From positions 45,122 to 109,121 of the forward strand of contig JAJDDY010000039.1 of assembly GCA_029260075.1 (NCBI GenBank): a stretch of 64,000 nt of DNA. The letters run 5' to 3'. The notes below the pieces were generated by a model. The model was not told the DNA's origin and made no database searches. It saw nothing but the letters and a program-made list of their open reading frames with translations. Below are positions 54,388 to 63,072 of the stretch, piece after piece. A program made the translations under genes and the position numbers. Positions within the stretch are counted from its first letter, which is position 1. The number at the start of each line of letters is the position of its first letter. Source of the DNA: Phycisphaerae bacterium. GTDB lineage: Bacteria > Planctomycetota > Phycisphaerae > UBA1845.

Positions 54388-54618
54388 CCCGATCCACTGA
54401 TGGAGATGGCGGAGCGACGTGGTATACCCGAATCGAAAGCGCAGGCATTCTTGCGCTAACGGTGAGCACGTCGCCTAAGTCGGCACGCCTGCGCTTCGCC
54501 AAGGTAGACCACGCCACACCGTCCGTCGAATCTTGGGCAGAATGGCACACTGGTCACTAACAGAAACGAACGTAGGGTTGATCTCGTAGAGTATGTGCGG
54601 ATTGTAGAGCGTTCGCGT

Positions 54619-55644
54619 CTAACCGACGACGGTCGACGACGGCGCGAATTCACCTCGAACGCGGTGCGCACCGGGTACGTCGCCGCTCTCAAAGACCGAC
54701 ATGTTTTGCATGGTTGTCTCGGCGATGTTCGATAGCGCTTCGCGTGTGAAGAACGCCTGATGGGCCGTGATCAACACGTTGGGGAATGTTTGCAGCCGCG
54801 AAAATACATCGTCCTGAATAACGACATCCGACAAGTCCCTGAAGAACAGTGCGTCTTCCTCCTCATACACGTCGATGCCGAGGTAGCCGATGCGTCCGGA
54901 CTTGAGGCCTTCCACAACGACCTTGGTGTCAATCAGAGCGCCGCGGCTCGTGTTGATCAACATGGCGCCGGGCTTCATTCGTTCCACGAAGGGCTCGTCG
55001 ACCAGATGCCGCGTCTGTTGCATCAATGGGCAATGCAAAGTGATGATGTCGGACCGGCGTGCAAGTTCATCGAGCGACACATACTCCGCGCCCAGCGATA
55101 GGACATCGGGATTTTCGACCGGATCGAAGGCCAGGATACGGCAGCCGAATCCGGTGAGAATTTGGCCTACGACAGCCCCGATTCTTCCGGTGCCAACGAT
55201 CCCCACCGTCCGGCCGCACAGGTCGAATCCCATGAGGCCTTCGAGCGAGAAATTGTGCTCGCGCACTCGGGCATAGGCACGATGCAGCTTGCGATTGAGC
55301 GACAATATCAATCCGACGGCGTGCTCGGCTACAGCGTGTGGTGAGTACGCTGGAACGCGCAGCACGGTCATTCCGAGATCATCCGCCGCGCTGAGGTCGA
55401 CATTGCTGAAACCGGCGCACCGTAGCGCGACAAGGCGCACGCCCTGACCGGCCAAGCTCTTCAGCACGTGTCGGTTTAGGGAATCGTTAACGAAAACGCA
55501 CACGCCGAGACATCCACCTGCCAGTCTGGACGTCTGCTCGTTTAAGGCCGCTTCAAGAAAGAGCAGATCGTGTCGTGTCGCGGTGTTTGCCGCTGCCAGG
55601 TACTCTCGATCGAACGACTTCGAACTAAAGACGGCTACCTTCAT
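54619..55644 (-). CDS. ldhA: Fermentative D-lactate dehydrogenase
   Basis: This 341-residue D-2-hydroxyacid dehydrogenase reduces pyruvate to D-lactate with NADH. It follows E. coli LdhA almost throughout: MKVAVFSSKSFDREYL, IALRCAGF-type VALRCAGFSNVDL, HRAYARVREHNFSLEGL and VIQDDVFSRL. The NAD motif is GTGRIG at 151-156. The catalytic residues are R234 (NTSRGALID), E263 (DVYEEED) and H295 (TAHQAFF). It begins 16 bases after pyrH and so belongs to the rpsB-tsf-pyrH cluster, an odd place for a fermentation enzyme. Confidence 0.94.
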   Translation of the reverse strand: MKVAVFSSKSFDREYLAAANTATRHDLLFLEAALNEQTSRLAGGCLGVCVFVNDSLNRHVLKSLAGQGVRLVALRCAGFSNVDLSAADDLGMTVLRVPAYSPHAVAEHAVGLILSLNRKLHRAYARVREHNFSLEGLMGFDLCGRTVGIVGTGRIGAVVGQILTGFGCRILAFDPVENPDVLSLGAEYVSLDELARRSDIITLHCPLMQQTRHLVDEPFVERMKPGAMLINTSRGALIDTKVVVEGLKSGRIGYLGIDVYEEEDALFFRDLSDVVIQDDVFSRLQTFPNVLITAHQAFFTREALSNIAETTMQNMSVFESGDVPGAHRVRGEFAPSSTVVG

Positions 55645-55660
55645 CCGGTGTTACTCCGCA

Positions 55661-56386
55661 TCAATCGTCCGCGCTGATGCGCGTTCCGATGTGTTCGCCC
55701 ATGACGGCGGCGCGCATGTTCCCCGCCTTCCTTAGGTTGAGCACGATGATGGGAATGCCACTGCGCTGACACAGGTCGATCGCACTCACGTCCATCACTT
55801 CGAGTCGCTTATCGATCACCTGATTGTAGGTGAGGCGGTCCAGTCGCGTGGCCGACGGATCAACGGATGGGTCAGCGGTGTACACACCGTCCACCTTGGT
55901 CGCTTTGAGCAAGAGGTCGGCACGAACTTCGGCGGCGCGGAGTGCGGCGCCGGTGTCCGTGGTAACGAAGGGATTGCCCGTGCCGCCGGCGAAGATGACG
56001 ACTCGGCCTTTCTCCAGGTGGCGCATCGCCCGCCGCCGAATGAATCGCTCGGCGACGTTGGCAACTTCCAATGCGCTCTGCACGCGCGTGGCCACACCCA
56101 ATGATTCGAGCGTGTCTTGCACCGCGAGGGCGTTGATTACCGTGGCCAGCATACCCATGTAGTGGCCGGTGGTTTCTTCGATCGGGGAGTCTTTCGCGAT
56201 GGTGGAGCCGCGAACAATGTTACCGCCGCCGACCACGACGCCCACCTCGACGCCTAGGTCTGCGACGATCTTGAGCTCGTTGGCAATGCGGTTCAACTCG
56301 GCGCCGTCAATGCCTGAGGACCCAGACGAACAAAGTCCCTCACCGCTGATCTTCAGGATTACGCGCCGGTACTTCGGATCGCTCAT
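55661..56386 (-). CDS. pyrH: UMP kinase
   Basis: This 241-residue bacterial-type kinase phosphorylates UMP to UDP and is unrelated to eukaryotic UMP/CMP kinases. Motifs are RVILKISGEGL at the start, VGVVVGGGNIVRG, GTGNPFVTTDTGAALRAAE and VMDVSAIDLCQRSGIPIIVLN. GGAG lies eight bases before the ATG. It follows tsf as in many genomes, but 600 bases of repeats separate them. The downstream gene is ldhA and not frr. Confidence 0.96.
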   Translation of the reverse strand: MSDPKYRRVILKISGEGLCSSGSSGIDGAELNRIANELKIVADLGVEVGVVVGGGNIVRGSTIAKDSPIEETTGHYMGMLATVINALAVQDTLESLGVATRVQSALEVANVAERFIRRRAMRHLEKGRVVIFAGGTGNPFVTTDTGAALRAAEVRADLLLKATKVDGVYTADPSVDPSATRLDRLTYNQVIDKRLEVMDVSAIDLCQRSGIPIIVLNLRKAGNMRAAVMGEHIGTRISADD

Positions 56387-56433
56387 GCCACGTCACTCCA
56401 TCGACAAAGGCGGTGGTTAATTTGACAGCCTGA

Positions 56434-56586
56434 TAGTGCTCTGTCACACATCGAATGACGGGTTAACCGAGCCGCGTCCGCAAGGGAGCGGACGTTTGAA
56501 AATCGGTCGCGAAAGCTTGAAAACGCTCCCTCACGGTCGCGGATCGGATCGGACAAACCCGTCACTTGAGTCGTGACGAAGCATTA
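56434..56586. repeat. MITE-like element, family A, complete copy
   Basis: 153 bp bounded by TA: TAGTGCTCTGTCACACATCG on the left and GTCGTGACGAAGCATTA on the right, imperfect inverted repeats. The core is GAGCCGCGTCCGCAAGGGAG / CTCCCTCACGGTCGCGGATC. It starts 48 bases upstream of the pyrH start, so it may affect the pyrH leader. Confidence 0.8.
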
Positions 56587-56687
56587 GGCTTCGTCAGTGT
56601 CGCTGCGACGAATCGGAACCGAGGCTCTTGCCGTTGGCCTGGGTGCCCAACTTTGAAGAGGTCGGCGACGCAAGCCCCTTGCCGATT

Positions 56688-56720
56688 CGCGTCCCCCACG
56701 GCTAACGCCAAAGGCCACCC
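56688..56720. repeat. Short hairpin repeat, family E
   Basis: CGCGTCCCCCACGGCTAACG then CCAAAGGCCACCC is related to the reverse of the copy at 63250, with a weakened stem. Confidence 0.55.
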
Positions 56721-56815
56721 AGCACATCGTCGCGCTGCACTTGGCCACGCCACCCATCGGCCGAGACCGCGAAGAATCAACACACTTTTCTGGAAACGGC
56801 GGTGCTAGTGCTTTG

Positions 56816-56844
56816 TCACACCGTAATGTTCGGGTAGTCGCCGC
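56816..56844. repeat. Solo terminal arm of family A
   Basis: TAGTGCTTTGTCACACCGTA followed by ATGTTCGGG equals the left arm of family A, but no core or right arm follows. A family C element begins 28 bases later. Confidence 0.55.
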
Positions 56845-56871
56845 CTGCACCAGCGGAGCCAAGCACGCCGG

Positions 56872-56929
56872 TCAGAGCCCTCCGCGCTAGCGGTGGGACC
56901 GGTCCGCGGGCTGGCGCCCACGGCTCTGA
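56872..56929. repeat. Inverted-repeat element, family C
   Basis: 58 bp from TCAGAGCCCTCCGCGCTAGC to CGGCTCTGA, the same length as the copy at 6199-6256 and closely similar in sequence. It lies 60 bases beyond the tsf stop, a position fit for transcript-end processing. Confidence 0.7.
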
Positions 56930-56987
56930 TGCCCCACGAACCGACGAGCCAATCCCCGAAACCTGCGATATTACGCATGACGATGCG

Positions 56988-57815
56988 CTAGATCGTCATG
57001 ATCGCGAGGTCCGTGATGGCGTTGACGCCGGCCTGTTTCAGGCATTCACCGATCTTGGTCTTGCCGTAGTCGTCGGTCTTGACGTGCAGTTGCTCCATCA
57101 AGACACGTTCTGCGAAGAAAGCATTGACCTTACCCTCGGCGATTTTCTCGATTATTTGCTCTGGCTTCCCGTCAGCCTTGGCCATTTCCCTGGCTTCGCG
57201 ATCCACGGTGTCGACCTGCTCCTTGGGCACGCCGCTGCGATCGACGGCAAGCGGTTTCGTGAATAATGTATGCATGCACAAATCCGCGCCGACGTTCTTG
57301 TCAGACTTAGGCTCGTTATCAAGGGCAATCAAAACGCCACTCTTGCTGTCATGGTGAACGTATTGGCAAAGGTATGTGCCGGCAACGCGGCGGCAACCCG
57401 TGAGATTCATCGTCTCGCGAAGACGCCCGAACACGTCGGTAAACATGCCATCCAATTCAGGGTTCTTGCGAATATCTTCGGGGTTCGGCGACGCTTCAGT
57501 ACCGTTGGCTACTTGGCGTGCGACGGCTTTCGCCAGATCAACGAACAAGTCGTTCTTGGCCACCGGGGCTGTCTCACACTGAAGCTCGATGATCGCACCG
57601 ACGGTGCCATCGTCCGAGATGTGTACGGTGACGCGTCCTTCACCGGTTTCGCGCCCCGCGCGCTCCGTCATCTTGCCCTTGTGCTTTTTGCGAAGCCACT
57701 CAAGTGCGGCAGCGGCGTCGCCGGACACTTCCGTCAACGCCTGCTTGCACTCCATCATCGGGAGGTCGGTCTTCTCCCGCAATTCCTTAACCATCTGGGC
57801 TGTTACTGCTGCCAT
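56988..57815 (-). CDS. tsf: Elongation factor Ts
   Basis: This 275-residue guanine-nucleotide exchange factor recharges EF-Tu. The N-terminal UBA-like domain (VKELREKTDLPMMECKQALT, then AAAALEWLRKKHKG) is complete. The core domain with IIELQCETAPVAKNDLFVDL follows, then the dimerisation part with KPEQIIEKIAEGKVNAFFAE. GGAAGG lies upstream of the ATG. It is 147 bases downstream of rpsB, the classic order. Confidence 0.97.
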   Translation of the reverse strand: MAAVTAQMVKELREKTDLPMMECKQALTEVSGDAAAALEWLRKKHKGKMTERAGRETGEGRVTVHISDDGTVGAIIELQCETAPVAKNDLFVDLAKAVARQVANGTEASPNPEDIRKNPELDGMFTDVFGRLRETMNLTGCRRVAGTYLCQYVHHDSKSGVLIALDNEPKSDKNVGADLCMHTLFTKPLAVDRSGVPKEQVDTVDREAREMAKADGKPEQIIEKIAEGKVNAFFAERVLMEQLHVKTDDYGKTKIGECLKQAGVNAITDLAIMTI

Positions 57816-57962
57816 CGAAAAACACCTTCCAATACGGGGGCCGTACCGCCCCCGGCTATGCCAAGCGCGATCCCAACGACCACCCTCGGCAAACCTCGTA
57901 ATACGTATTTCAAACCGTCGAAGAATCGAGATGCGGCCGTCCGAATCTCGGGTCGGCGCAAT

Positions 57963-58838
57963 CTACTTGGGCGCCTCCGGTTCTGCGGCCGTGGCCACAC
58001 CGGGATCAGCATCCGGGGTCGCTGGCGTTGCAGCCGTGGCTACCGCGGTTGCGGCAGCGACCGGCTTAGCCTTCGGCTCGTTTGAGACGGTGAGCGTCGC
58101 TTGGGCCGAACGCTCCTTCGGCTGGGGCTTTTCTTCCTCCGCGGCTTCTTCTTTTCGGCCCCGCAGTCCCAACTCAACGGCGTCCGCGAGATGCGTCAGG
58201 ATCGTCTCGATGGATCGCATGGCGTCGTCGTTACCGGGAATCGGCACGTCGGCGAAATCCGGATCGGAGTCTGTATCAATCAAGCAAACCGTGGGGACAC
58301 CGAGCTTTCTCGCCTCGCGAAGGGCGTTGCCCTCGCGATGCACGTCGATGACGACGAGCGCGCCCGGCAGGCGCGTCATATCGCGGATTCCCTCAAGGTT
58401 GCGGTGAATTTTTCGCTGCTCGCGAGTGCGCGTCGAGATCATCTTCTTGCTGTATTCAAGCGCAGTCCCGTCGGCCACAGCATTTTCCAGCTCGTCAAGC
58501 CGAGTGACCCGCAAACGGATCGTGCGCAAGTTCGTGAGCGTACCGCCAAGCCAGCGCTCGGCGACAAAGGGCATGCCGACGCGATTCGCTTGTTCGCGAA
58601 CATAGTGCCGTGCCTGCCGTTTCGTACCAACAAAAAGAACATCGTCACCGCGAGCGATAATTTTCGTGATAAAGGCCTTTGCACGTAGCAGGCCTTTTAC
58701 GGTCTCGCGAATGTCGATAATGTGGATCGCGTTTCGCCTACCGAAGATATATGGTTTCATCTTCGGATTCCAACGGCTAGCACGATGCCCGAAGTGAATC
58801 CCTGCGTCAATTAGTTGACGTACCAACTCCGAAGCCAA
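57963..58838 (-). CDS. rpsB: 30S ribosomal protein S2
   Basis: S2 joins the 30S subunit late. LIDAGIHFGHRASRWNPKMK and PYIFGRRNAIHIIDI, then GTKRQARHYVREQANRVGMP and DMTRLPGALVVIDVHRE are canonical. No ATG exists near the start. Two TTG codons in a row (58841 and 58838) follow GGGAGG, and the second has the better six-base spacing, so I use it. The last ~65 residues are an Ala/Pro/Glu-rich tail absent from most S2 proteins. It heads the rpsB-tsf-pyrH-ldhA cluster. Confidence 0.97.
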   Translation of the reverse strand: MASELVRQLIDAGIHFGHRASRWNPKMKPYIFGRRNAIHIIDIRETVKGLLRAKAFITKIIARGDDVLFVGTKRQARHYVREQANRVGMPFVAERWLGGTLTNLRTIRLRVTRLDELENAVADGTALEYSKKMISTRTREQRKIHRNLEGIRDMTRLPGALVVIDVHREGNALREARKLGVPTVCLIDTDSDPDFADVPIPGNDDAMRSIETILTHLADAVELGLRGRKEEAAEEEKPQPKERSAQATLTVSNEPKAKPVAAATAVATAATPATPDADPGVATAAEPEAPK

Positions 58839-58866
58839 CAAGCACCTCCCAAGAAAAATGAGTTCG

Positions 58867-58885
58867 CCGCCCCCACAGAGGGCGG
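58867..58885 (-). promoter_or_regulatory. Leader hairpin upstream of rpsB
   Basis: CCGCCC and GGGCGG pair around a seven-base loop, 17 bases upstream of the rpsB ribosome site. It might take part in S2 autoregulation, but this is only suggested by position. Confidence 0.3.
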
Positions 58886-59065
58886 TCTGAGCCCCGCGAG
58901 TCTAGCAAAACCAGAAATCAGATCAAGCGGCAACCGGGGCGAATTTCGGGCAATTCCTCCGCCCAGCCCGAGAAAAATCACTCTCGACTGCTGACGCCAT
59001 CCCCTTCCGAAACGCCCGATGGGCCGTTGCGTACAAGCAATGCAGCGGAACTGTCCCGCATCCTC

Positions 59066-59218
59066 TAGTGCTCGGTAACACCGAAAGTGATGGGTACGTT
59101 GGATCCGAGCGCCGACAGCTAGGGAGCGTCTTGACGCTGTGATTAAGGGTTAACGACGGTCCGCTCCCTCACGGTCGCGGCTCGGTAAGCACGAAATCCA
59201 AGCTGTGACATAGCACTG
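59066..59218. repeat. MITE-like element, family A, complete copy
   Basis: 153 bp from TAGTGCTCGGTAACACC to AGCTGTGACATAGCACTG. The interior is the reverse complement of the copy at 63070, showing opposite insertion. The second boundary dinucleotide is TG and not TA. The region 58886-59065 before it shows nothing recognisable. Confidence 0.8.
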
Positions 59219-59222
59219 ATAA

Positions 59223-59353
59223 CCTGTCGAACAAGTGTGGCACCGGCTTCCAGCCGGTGATTCAATAGCGATTTCCGACTCGTTACGGGGACGCGGTCCG
59301 TTGTAAGGGGCGGGTTCACCGCGTCGTTCCTGAGTATCAGCCGTGCTCAACAG
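59223..59353. repeat. Inverted-repeat element, family B, complete copy
   Basis: 131 bp with CCTGTCGAACAAGTGTGGCA at one end and GCTCAACAGG at the other. The hairpin CACCGGCTTCCAGCCGGTG lies at the first end. It starts four bases after a family A element, the same A-then-B arrangement as at 18.5 kb. The rest of the gap up to lpxB is featureless to me. Confidence 0.75.
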
Positions 59354-59570
59354 GCGGATGGACGGCGTCCAGCGTTGAACCCTCGGGAACTCGCTTCGCC
59401 GCCGAATCTGCCTGCGTTACTTCTAGCGGCGAGAGCACCAGCGCGCTGGAAAGTAGGCCCGGCACACCTATCCTGTTCGACAAGCGACTGTTATGGCATG
59501 ATCAGAACGAATGCGGCGGGACGCCGTTGAGGAGCTATACGCGAAACCGATCGTAAGACATCACAGCACA

Positions 59571-60764
59571 ATGCGAACCGCCCTACCGGAAATCTCTCAG
59601 ACTCGATCCCCGCTGGTGTTTATCAGCGCGGCAGAACCAAGCGCCGACCAGCACGGGGCAGCCCTGATCCGCGCCTGCCGATCGCAGTGCCCGTCCATCC
59701 GATTCGTCGGCGTCGCCGGCCCCAGAATGGTTGAAGCCGGGTGCGACTCGATCTTCGACATGACCCCCCACGCCGCCATGCTCTTGGGCATCATTAAGGT
59801 GTTCGCCCGCGGCGCGACCATGTTCCACACGAGTAGCCGACACCTTCGACGATTTCCGTTCGACGCCTGCGTGGTCATAGACTCCCCCATGATCCACCTG
59901 CCCCTGGCTGGCGAAGCCCACGCGACGGGCATCCCGGTGCTCTATTACATCGCGCCGCAACTCTGGGCGTGGGGTGGGCGGCGGATCCACAAGCTACGCA
60001 ACCGAACGGAACGCGTGGCTGTCATCTTACCGTTCGAGGAAAAATTCTTCCGCGACCAGGGCGTGCGAGCGACATTCGTAGGCCATCCGCTGGCGGAGCG
60101 ATGGTCGTCCACGAAGCCGGACAGCGCCGTAGTGAAGAAAATCCGCCGTCGCGGTTCACCGATGATCGCACTCCTACCCGGATCGCGCAAGCATGTCGTG
60201 TCGAGTGTGTTTCCGGGACAGATCGAAGTCGCTCGGCAAATCAAGCAGGCGTTTCCCAATGCGTCGTTCGGTGTGTCGGTGGCCGGTCCGGCGGTGGCGC
60301 CGATTGTGGATTCGCTGATCAAGTCCGAATCCACAGCGTCCGACGCCATGACCATCGCGAAGTATCCGGATCATCACACGGAGCTCATCACCGCAGCCGA
60401 TCTGGTATTGGTGGCTTCAGGGACAACGACGTTAGAAGTGGCCTTTCACAAACGCCCGATGATCGTCATGTACCAGGCGTCGCGACTCTTCTACCACATG
60501 GTCGGACGCTGGTTGCTACGGACGCCCCATCTGTCATTACCAAACATCCTGGCCGGTCGAGAGGTAGTACCCGAATTCATGCCCTACTACTCATCAACAG
60601 CCCCAATCGCAAAAGCCGCAATCGAACTGCTTAACTCCGAATCACTGCGGCAATCAATGGTAGACGATCTCGCAGACTTGGTCGCGCCGCTGCATGGGGC
60701 CAATGCGTCGGAAGGCGCGGCAAGGATGCTGCTTGATATGATGGATCATGGCGGCGGTGATTGA
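59571..60764 (+). CDS. lpxB: Lipid-A-disaccharide synthase
   Basis: This 397-residue GT19 enzyme joins UDP-diacylglucosamine and lipid X in lipid A synthesis, so the organism probably has a lipopolysaccharide outer membrane. Motifs are FISAAEPSADQHGAALI (usually GExSGD), VVIDSPMIHLPLAG, YYIAPQLWAWGGRR, VGHPLAERW, ALLPGSRKHVV and VASGTTTLEVAFHKRPMIVM. The ATG at 59571 gives a family-like N-terminus, and an ATG at 59511 would add 20 unconserved residues. No other lpx gene is adjacent. Confidence 0.93.
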   Translation: MRTALPEISQTRSPLVFISAAEPSADQHGAALIRACRSQCPSIRFVGVAGPRMVEAGCDSIFDMTPHAAMLLGIIKVFARGATMFHTSSRHLRRFPFDACVVIDSPMIHLPLAGEAHATGIPVLYYIAPQLWAWGGRRIHKLRNRTERVAVILPFEEKFFRDQGVRATFVGHPLAERWSSTKPDSAVVKKIRRRGSPMIALLPGSRKHVVSSVFPGQIEVARQIKQAFPNASFGVSVAGPAVAPIVDSLIKSESTASDAMTIAKYPDHHTELITAADLVLVASGTTTLEVAFHKRPMIVMYQASRLFYHMVGRWLLRTPHLSLPNILAGREVVPEFMPYYSSTAPIAKAAIELLNSESLRQSMVDDLADLVAPLHGANASEGAARMLLDMMDHGGGD

Positions 60765-60765
60765 C

Positions 60766-60851
60766 GGATGCCGGACCCACCGTTGCGGGGGAGGGTTACA
60801 GGAAAGTCCGGCGTCCGCGTGAAGCCGTTTCGCTCACGGTTCTTCCTGTAA
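60766..60851 (+). ncRNA. Overlapping inverted repeats, possible RNA pseudoknot or switch
   Basis: GGATGCCGGAC (60766-60776) pairs with GTCCGGCGTCC (60806-60816, one G-T pair). Inside that loop lies TTACAGGAA (60796-60804), which pairs perfectly with TTCCTGTAA (60843-60851). The two helices are interleaved, so together they form a pseudoknot or else exclude each other. It starts one base after the lpxB stop and is 380 bases before the protease gene. I see nothing else in 60852-61230. Confidence 0.4.
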
Positions 60852-61230
60852 GCACCACCACTCCCGGCGATGTTCACGTTCGTCGGGCCGATCGCAGAAC
60901 GCTGGCGGCTATCCCAGAAACAGTCCGCGGGCTTGATAGACGATGCAGCCGAGGGTCGGATGTAGCATGCCCGTGTAGTCTTCTGGTTTGTTCTCACCGA
61001 GATACCGTAACGTATTCGTTCGCGTCCGATAGAACCGTCGACAGCGGCCGCAATGTTGACTCGGTCTGTTGCTTCCTGAAAAAGATTCTTCCATCTTTGC
61101 ACGAGTACGCGCTGAATCCGATGTTTTGTGGGGGGATTCTCTGTACCGGTCGTTGCTCGGGCTGTCGCGGCGTGGAACTGTCGCGCCGGGTGCGCTACGC
61201 CGGACGGGTTGTCCAAGCGAGAGGAATCTG

Positions 61231-63072
61231 ATGGCCATGGTTCGTAATCAGTGGTGTCGAGTATCGTTGCTGGCTGTTCTTGTCCAACTCAGCGGTTGCA
61301 CGGAAGTCTTGCCAACTGCGACCGATCCGCCGGAGGAAGTCGAAGTCGAAGCGACCGTGTTGTTCGCGGAGGACGCTGACCCCGTTGTGGCTGCCCTGCC
61401 GTTTGTTGCGGACGAACTGCTCGTGCAACCGTATCCCGGAGTGGATATGCAAGCCGTCACGGCGCTCTATCTGTCGGTCGGTGCGATCGTTCTTGACGAG
61501 TTGTCCGATATCGACGCCACCGTGCTCAGGGTTCCCGAGGATGAATTCACGGCGATTGCCGAGCAACTTGCGGACAGTGGTCTGATCGAAACCGTGCAGA
61601 AGAACTATTGGTTGCAAGCTCAAGCCATTCCCGACGACGACTTGTTCACAAGTCAGAGCTATCTCCCACAGGTTGGTGCGCCCGAGGCGTGGGACGTGAC
61701 CACCGGTGATGAGTCGATCATCGTCGCGGTGGTGGACACCGGCGTCGATTCGAATCATCCCGACCTGAAGGACAGGATCGTCGACGGTTGGAACATTTTC
61801 GACGACGACGACGCGTTCGATGACGTCGCCGGACACGGTACGCGCGTGGCTGGCGTGCTCGCAGCGGCCACCGACAACGGCGAAGGCGTGGCTGGAATCA
61901 CGTGGGACAATCCGCTGCTGGCTGTTCGCGTCGGGGATGACGACGGTCGTGCGTCCGCACGGCATATCGCGTCGGGCATTCTTTGGGCCCTGAGAAACGG
62001 CGCCAAGGTGATCAACGTGAGTTTCGCTCCGCTGTGGTCCAACCGCATTGTCAAAGCCGCTGCGCAACAGGCGTTCAATCAGGGTAGCCTGGTAATCATA
62101 AGTAGCGGCAATGGCGGGTCGACGACGACGTCTACGGGTTACAGCGAGGCGTTGTTCGTCAGCGCCGTCGATCGATCCGATCGCTTTGCGACGTTCTCCG
62201 ACCATGGTCCGTTCGTCGATTTGTCTGCACCGGGTGTAGCCATTCGCACCACGGATATGGGCGGTTCGTACGGCCTGCCGAGCGGTACGTCATTCGCTGC
62301 GCCGATCGTGTCCGGTGCGGCTGCACTGGCGTGGTCGGTCAATCCGCAACTTAGACCCGTCTCCATACAGGAAGCGCTGTTCGCCGGGGCGGTTGATCTT
62401 GGCGACGTGGGGCAGGACGACAAGTTCGGTCGCGGTACGATCGATGTCGCGCTGGCCGTGGACGCTGCTGCGGCTGCGATTGTCGAATCAGACGAAACGG
62501 CGCCCAAGCTGACCATTACGAAACCCCGTAGCGGTTCGAGCTTGACGGGACGCTTTACGGCGCAAGTGACCGCAACCGATCGGTGGGGCGTCGCTGATGT
62601 GGTGATGTCTATCGACGGCATTGCCCTGGCGACTGACACGCGGGCGTCGTACCGTTTTGCGGTCGACCCTGCGAACTACGAGACGGGAACGCACACCATC
62701 TCTTTTGTGGCCACGGATTTTTCCGGCAATATGTCCGAAGCCGAATCCGTCAGCGTGACGTTTGGACGGCGCGGTTCCAATTCGACCGGGTCGGCATCGA
62801 CGATTCGTTTCACTTCACCAAACGACGGGGCACGCGTTTCGGGCAATGTGACGATCGAAGCATCGGTATCGGATTCGGACGGGTTGGCGACGGTGGAATG
62901 GTTCGTGGATGGCGTCTCGATGTTCTCCACGTCGGCAGGGGGCCGGTCCACGGGTGTCAGTTTCCTATGGCGTACGGTTGACGTCGATTCCGGACCGCAC
63001 ACGATCACGCTCGTGGTGACGGACTCCAGCGGTTCGCAAACCAGCGCCCGGCTCGACCTGACCAAACGCTAG
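61231..63072 (+). CDS. Subtilisin-like (S8) serine protease, lipoprotein with C-terminal Ig-like domains
   Basis: The 613-residue product starts at the ATG at 61231 behind a GAGAGGA site. The leader ends in VLVQLSGC, a lipobox. Residues ~40-135 resemble an inhibitor-like propeptide. The catalytic triad is D169 (VVDTGVDSNHPDL), H202 (GHGTRVAGVLAA) and S354 (SGTSFAAPIVSG). Two Ig-like domains follow (TITKPRSGSSLTGRFTAQVT and FTSPNDGARVSGNVTIEASV), as in many secreted proteases. It is lipid-anchored in the envelope, and the substrate is unknown. Its stop codon TAG shares its TA with the next repeat element. Confidence 0.93.
   Translation: MAMVRNQWCRVSLLAVLVQLSGCTEVLPTATDPPEEVEVEATVLFAEDADPVVAALPFVADELLVQPYPGVDMQAVTALYLSVGAIVLDELSDIDATVLRVPEDEFTAIAEQLADSGLIETVQKNYWLQAQAIPDDDLFTSQSYLPQVGAPEAWDVTTGDESIIVAVVDTGVDSNHPDLKDRIVDGWNIFDDDDAFDDVAGHGTRVAGVLAAATDNGEGVAGITWDNPLLAVRVGDDDGRASARHIASGILWALRNGAKVINVSFAPLWSNRIVKAAAQQAFNQGSLVIISSGNGGSTTTSTGYSEALFVSAVDRSDRFATFSDHGPFVDLSAPGVAIRTTDMGGSYGLPSGTSFAAPIVSGAAALAWSVNPQLRPVSIQEALFAGAVDLGDVGQDDKFGRGTIDVALAVDAAAAAIVESDETAPKLTITKPRSGSSLTGRFTAQVTATDRWGVADVVMSIDGIALATDTRASYRFAVDPANYETGTHTISFVATDFSGNMSEAESVSVTFGRRGSNSTGSASTIRFTSPNDGARVSGNVTIEASVSDSDGLATVEWFVDGVSMFSTSAGGRSTGVSFLWRTVDVDSGPHTITLVVTDSSGSQTSARLDLTKR

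Noticed and set aside
60796..60816. AGGAAAGTCCGG resembles the conserved GAGGAAAGTCCGG block of RNase P RNA
   Set aside because: None of the other RNase P RNA blocks (such as ACAGAAxxxxGGCTTA or the AGAGCAAA region) follows, and the bases are explained by two local inverted repeats.
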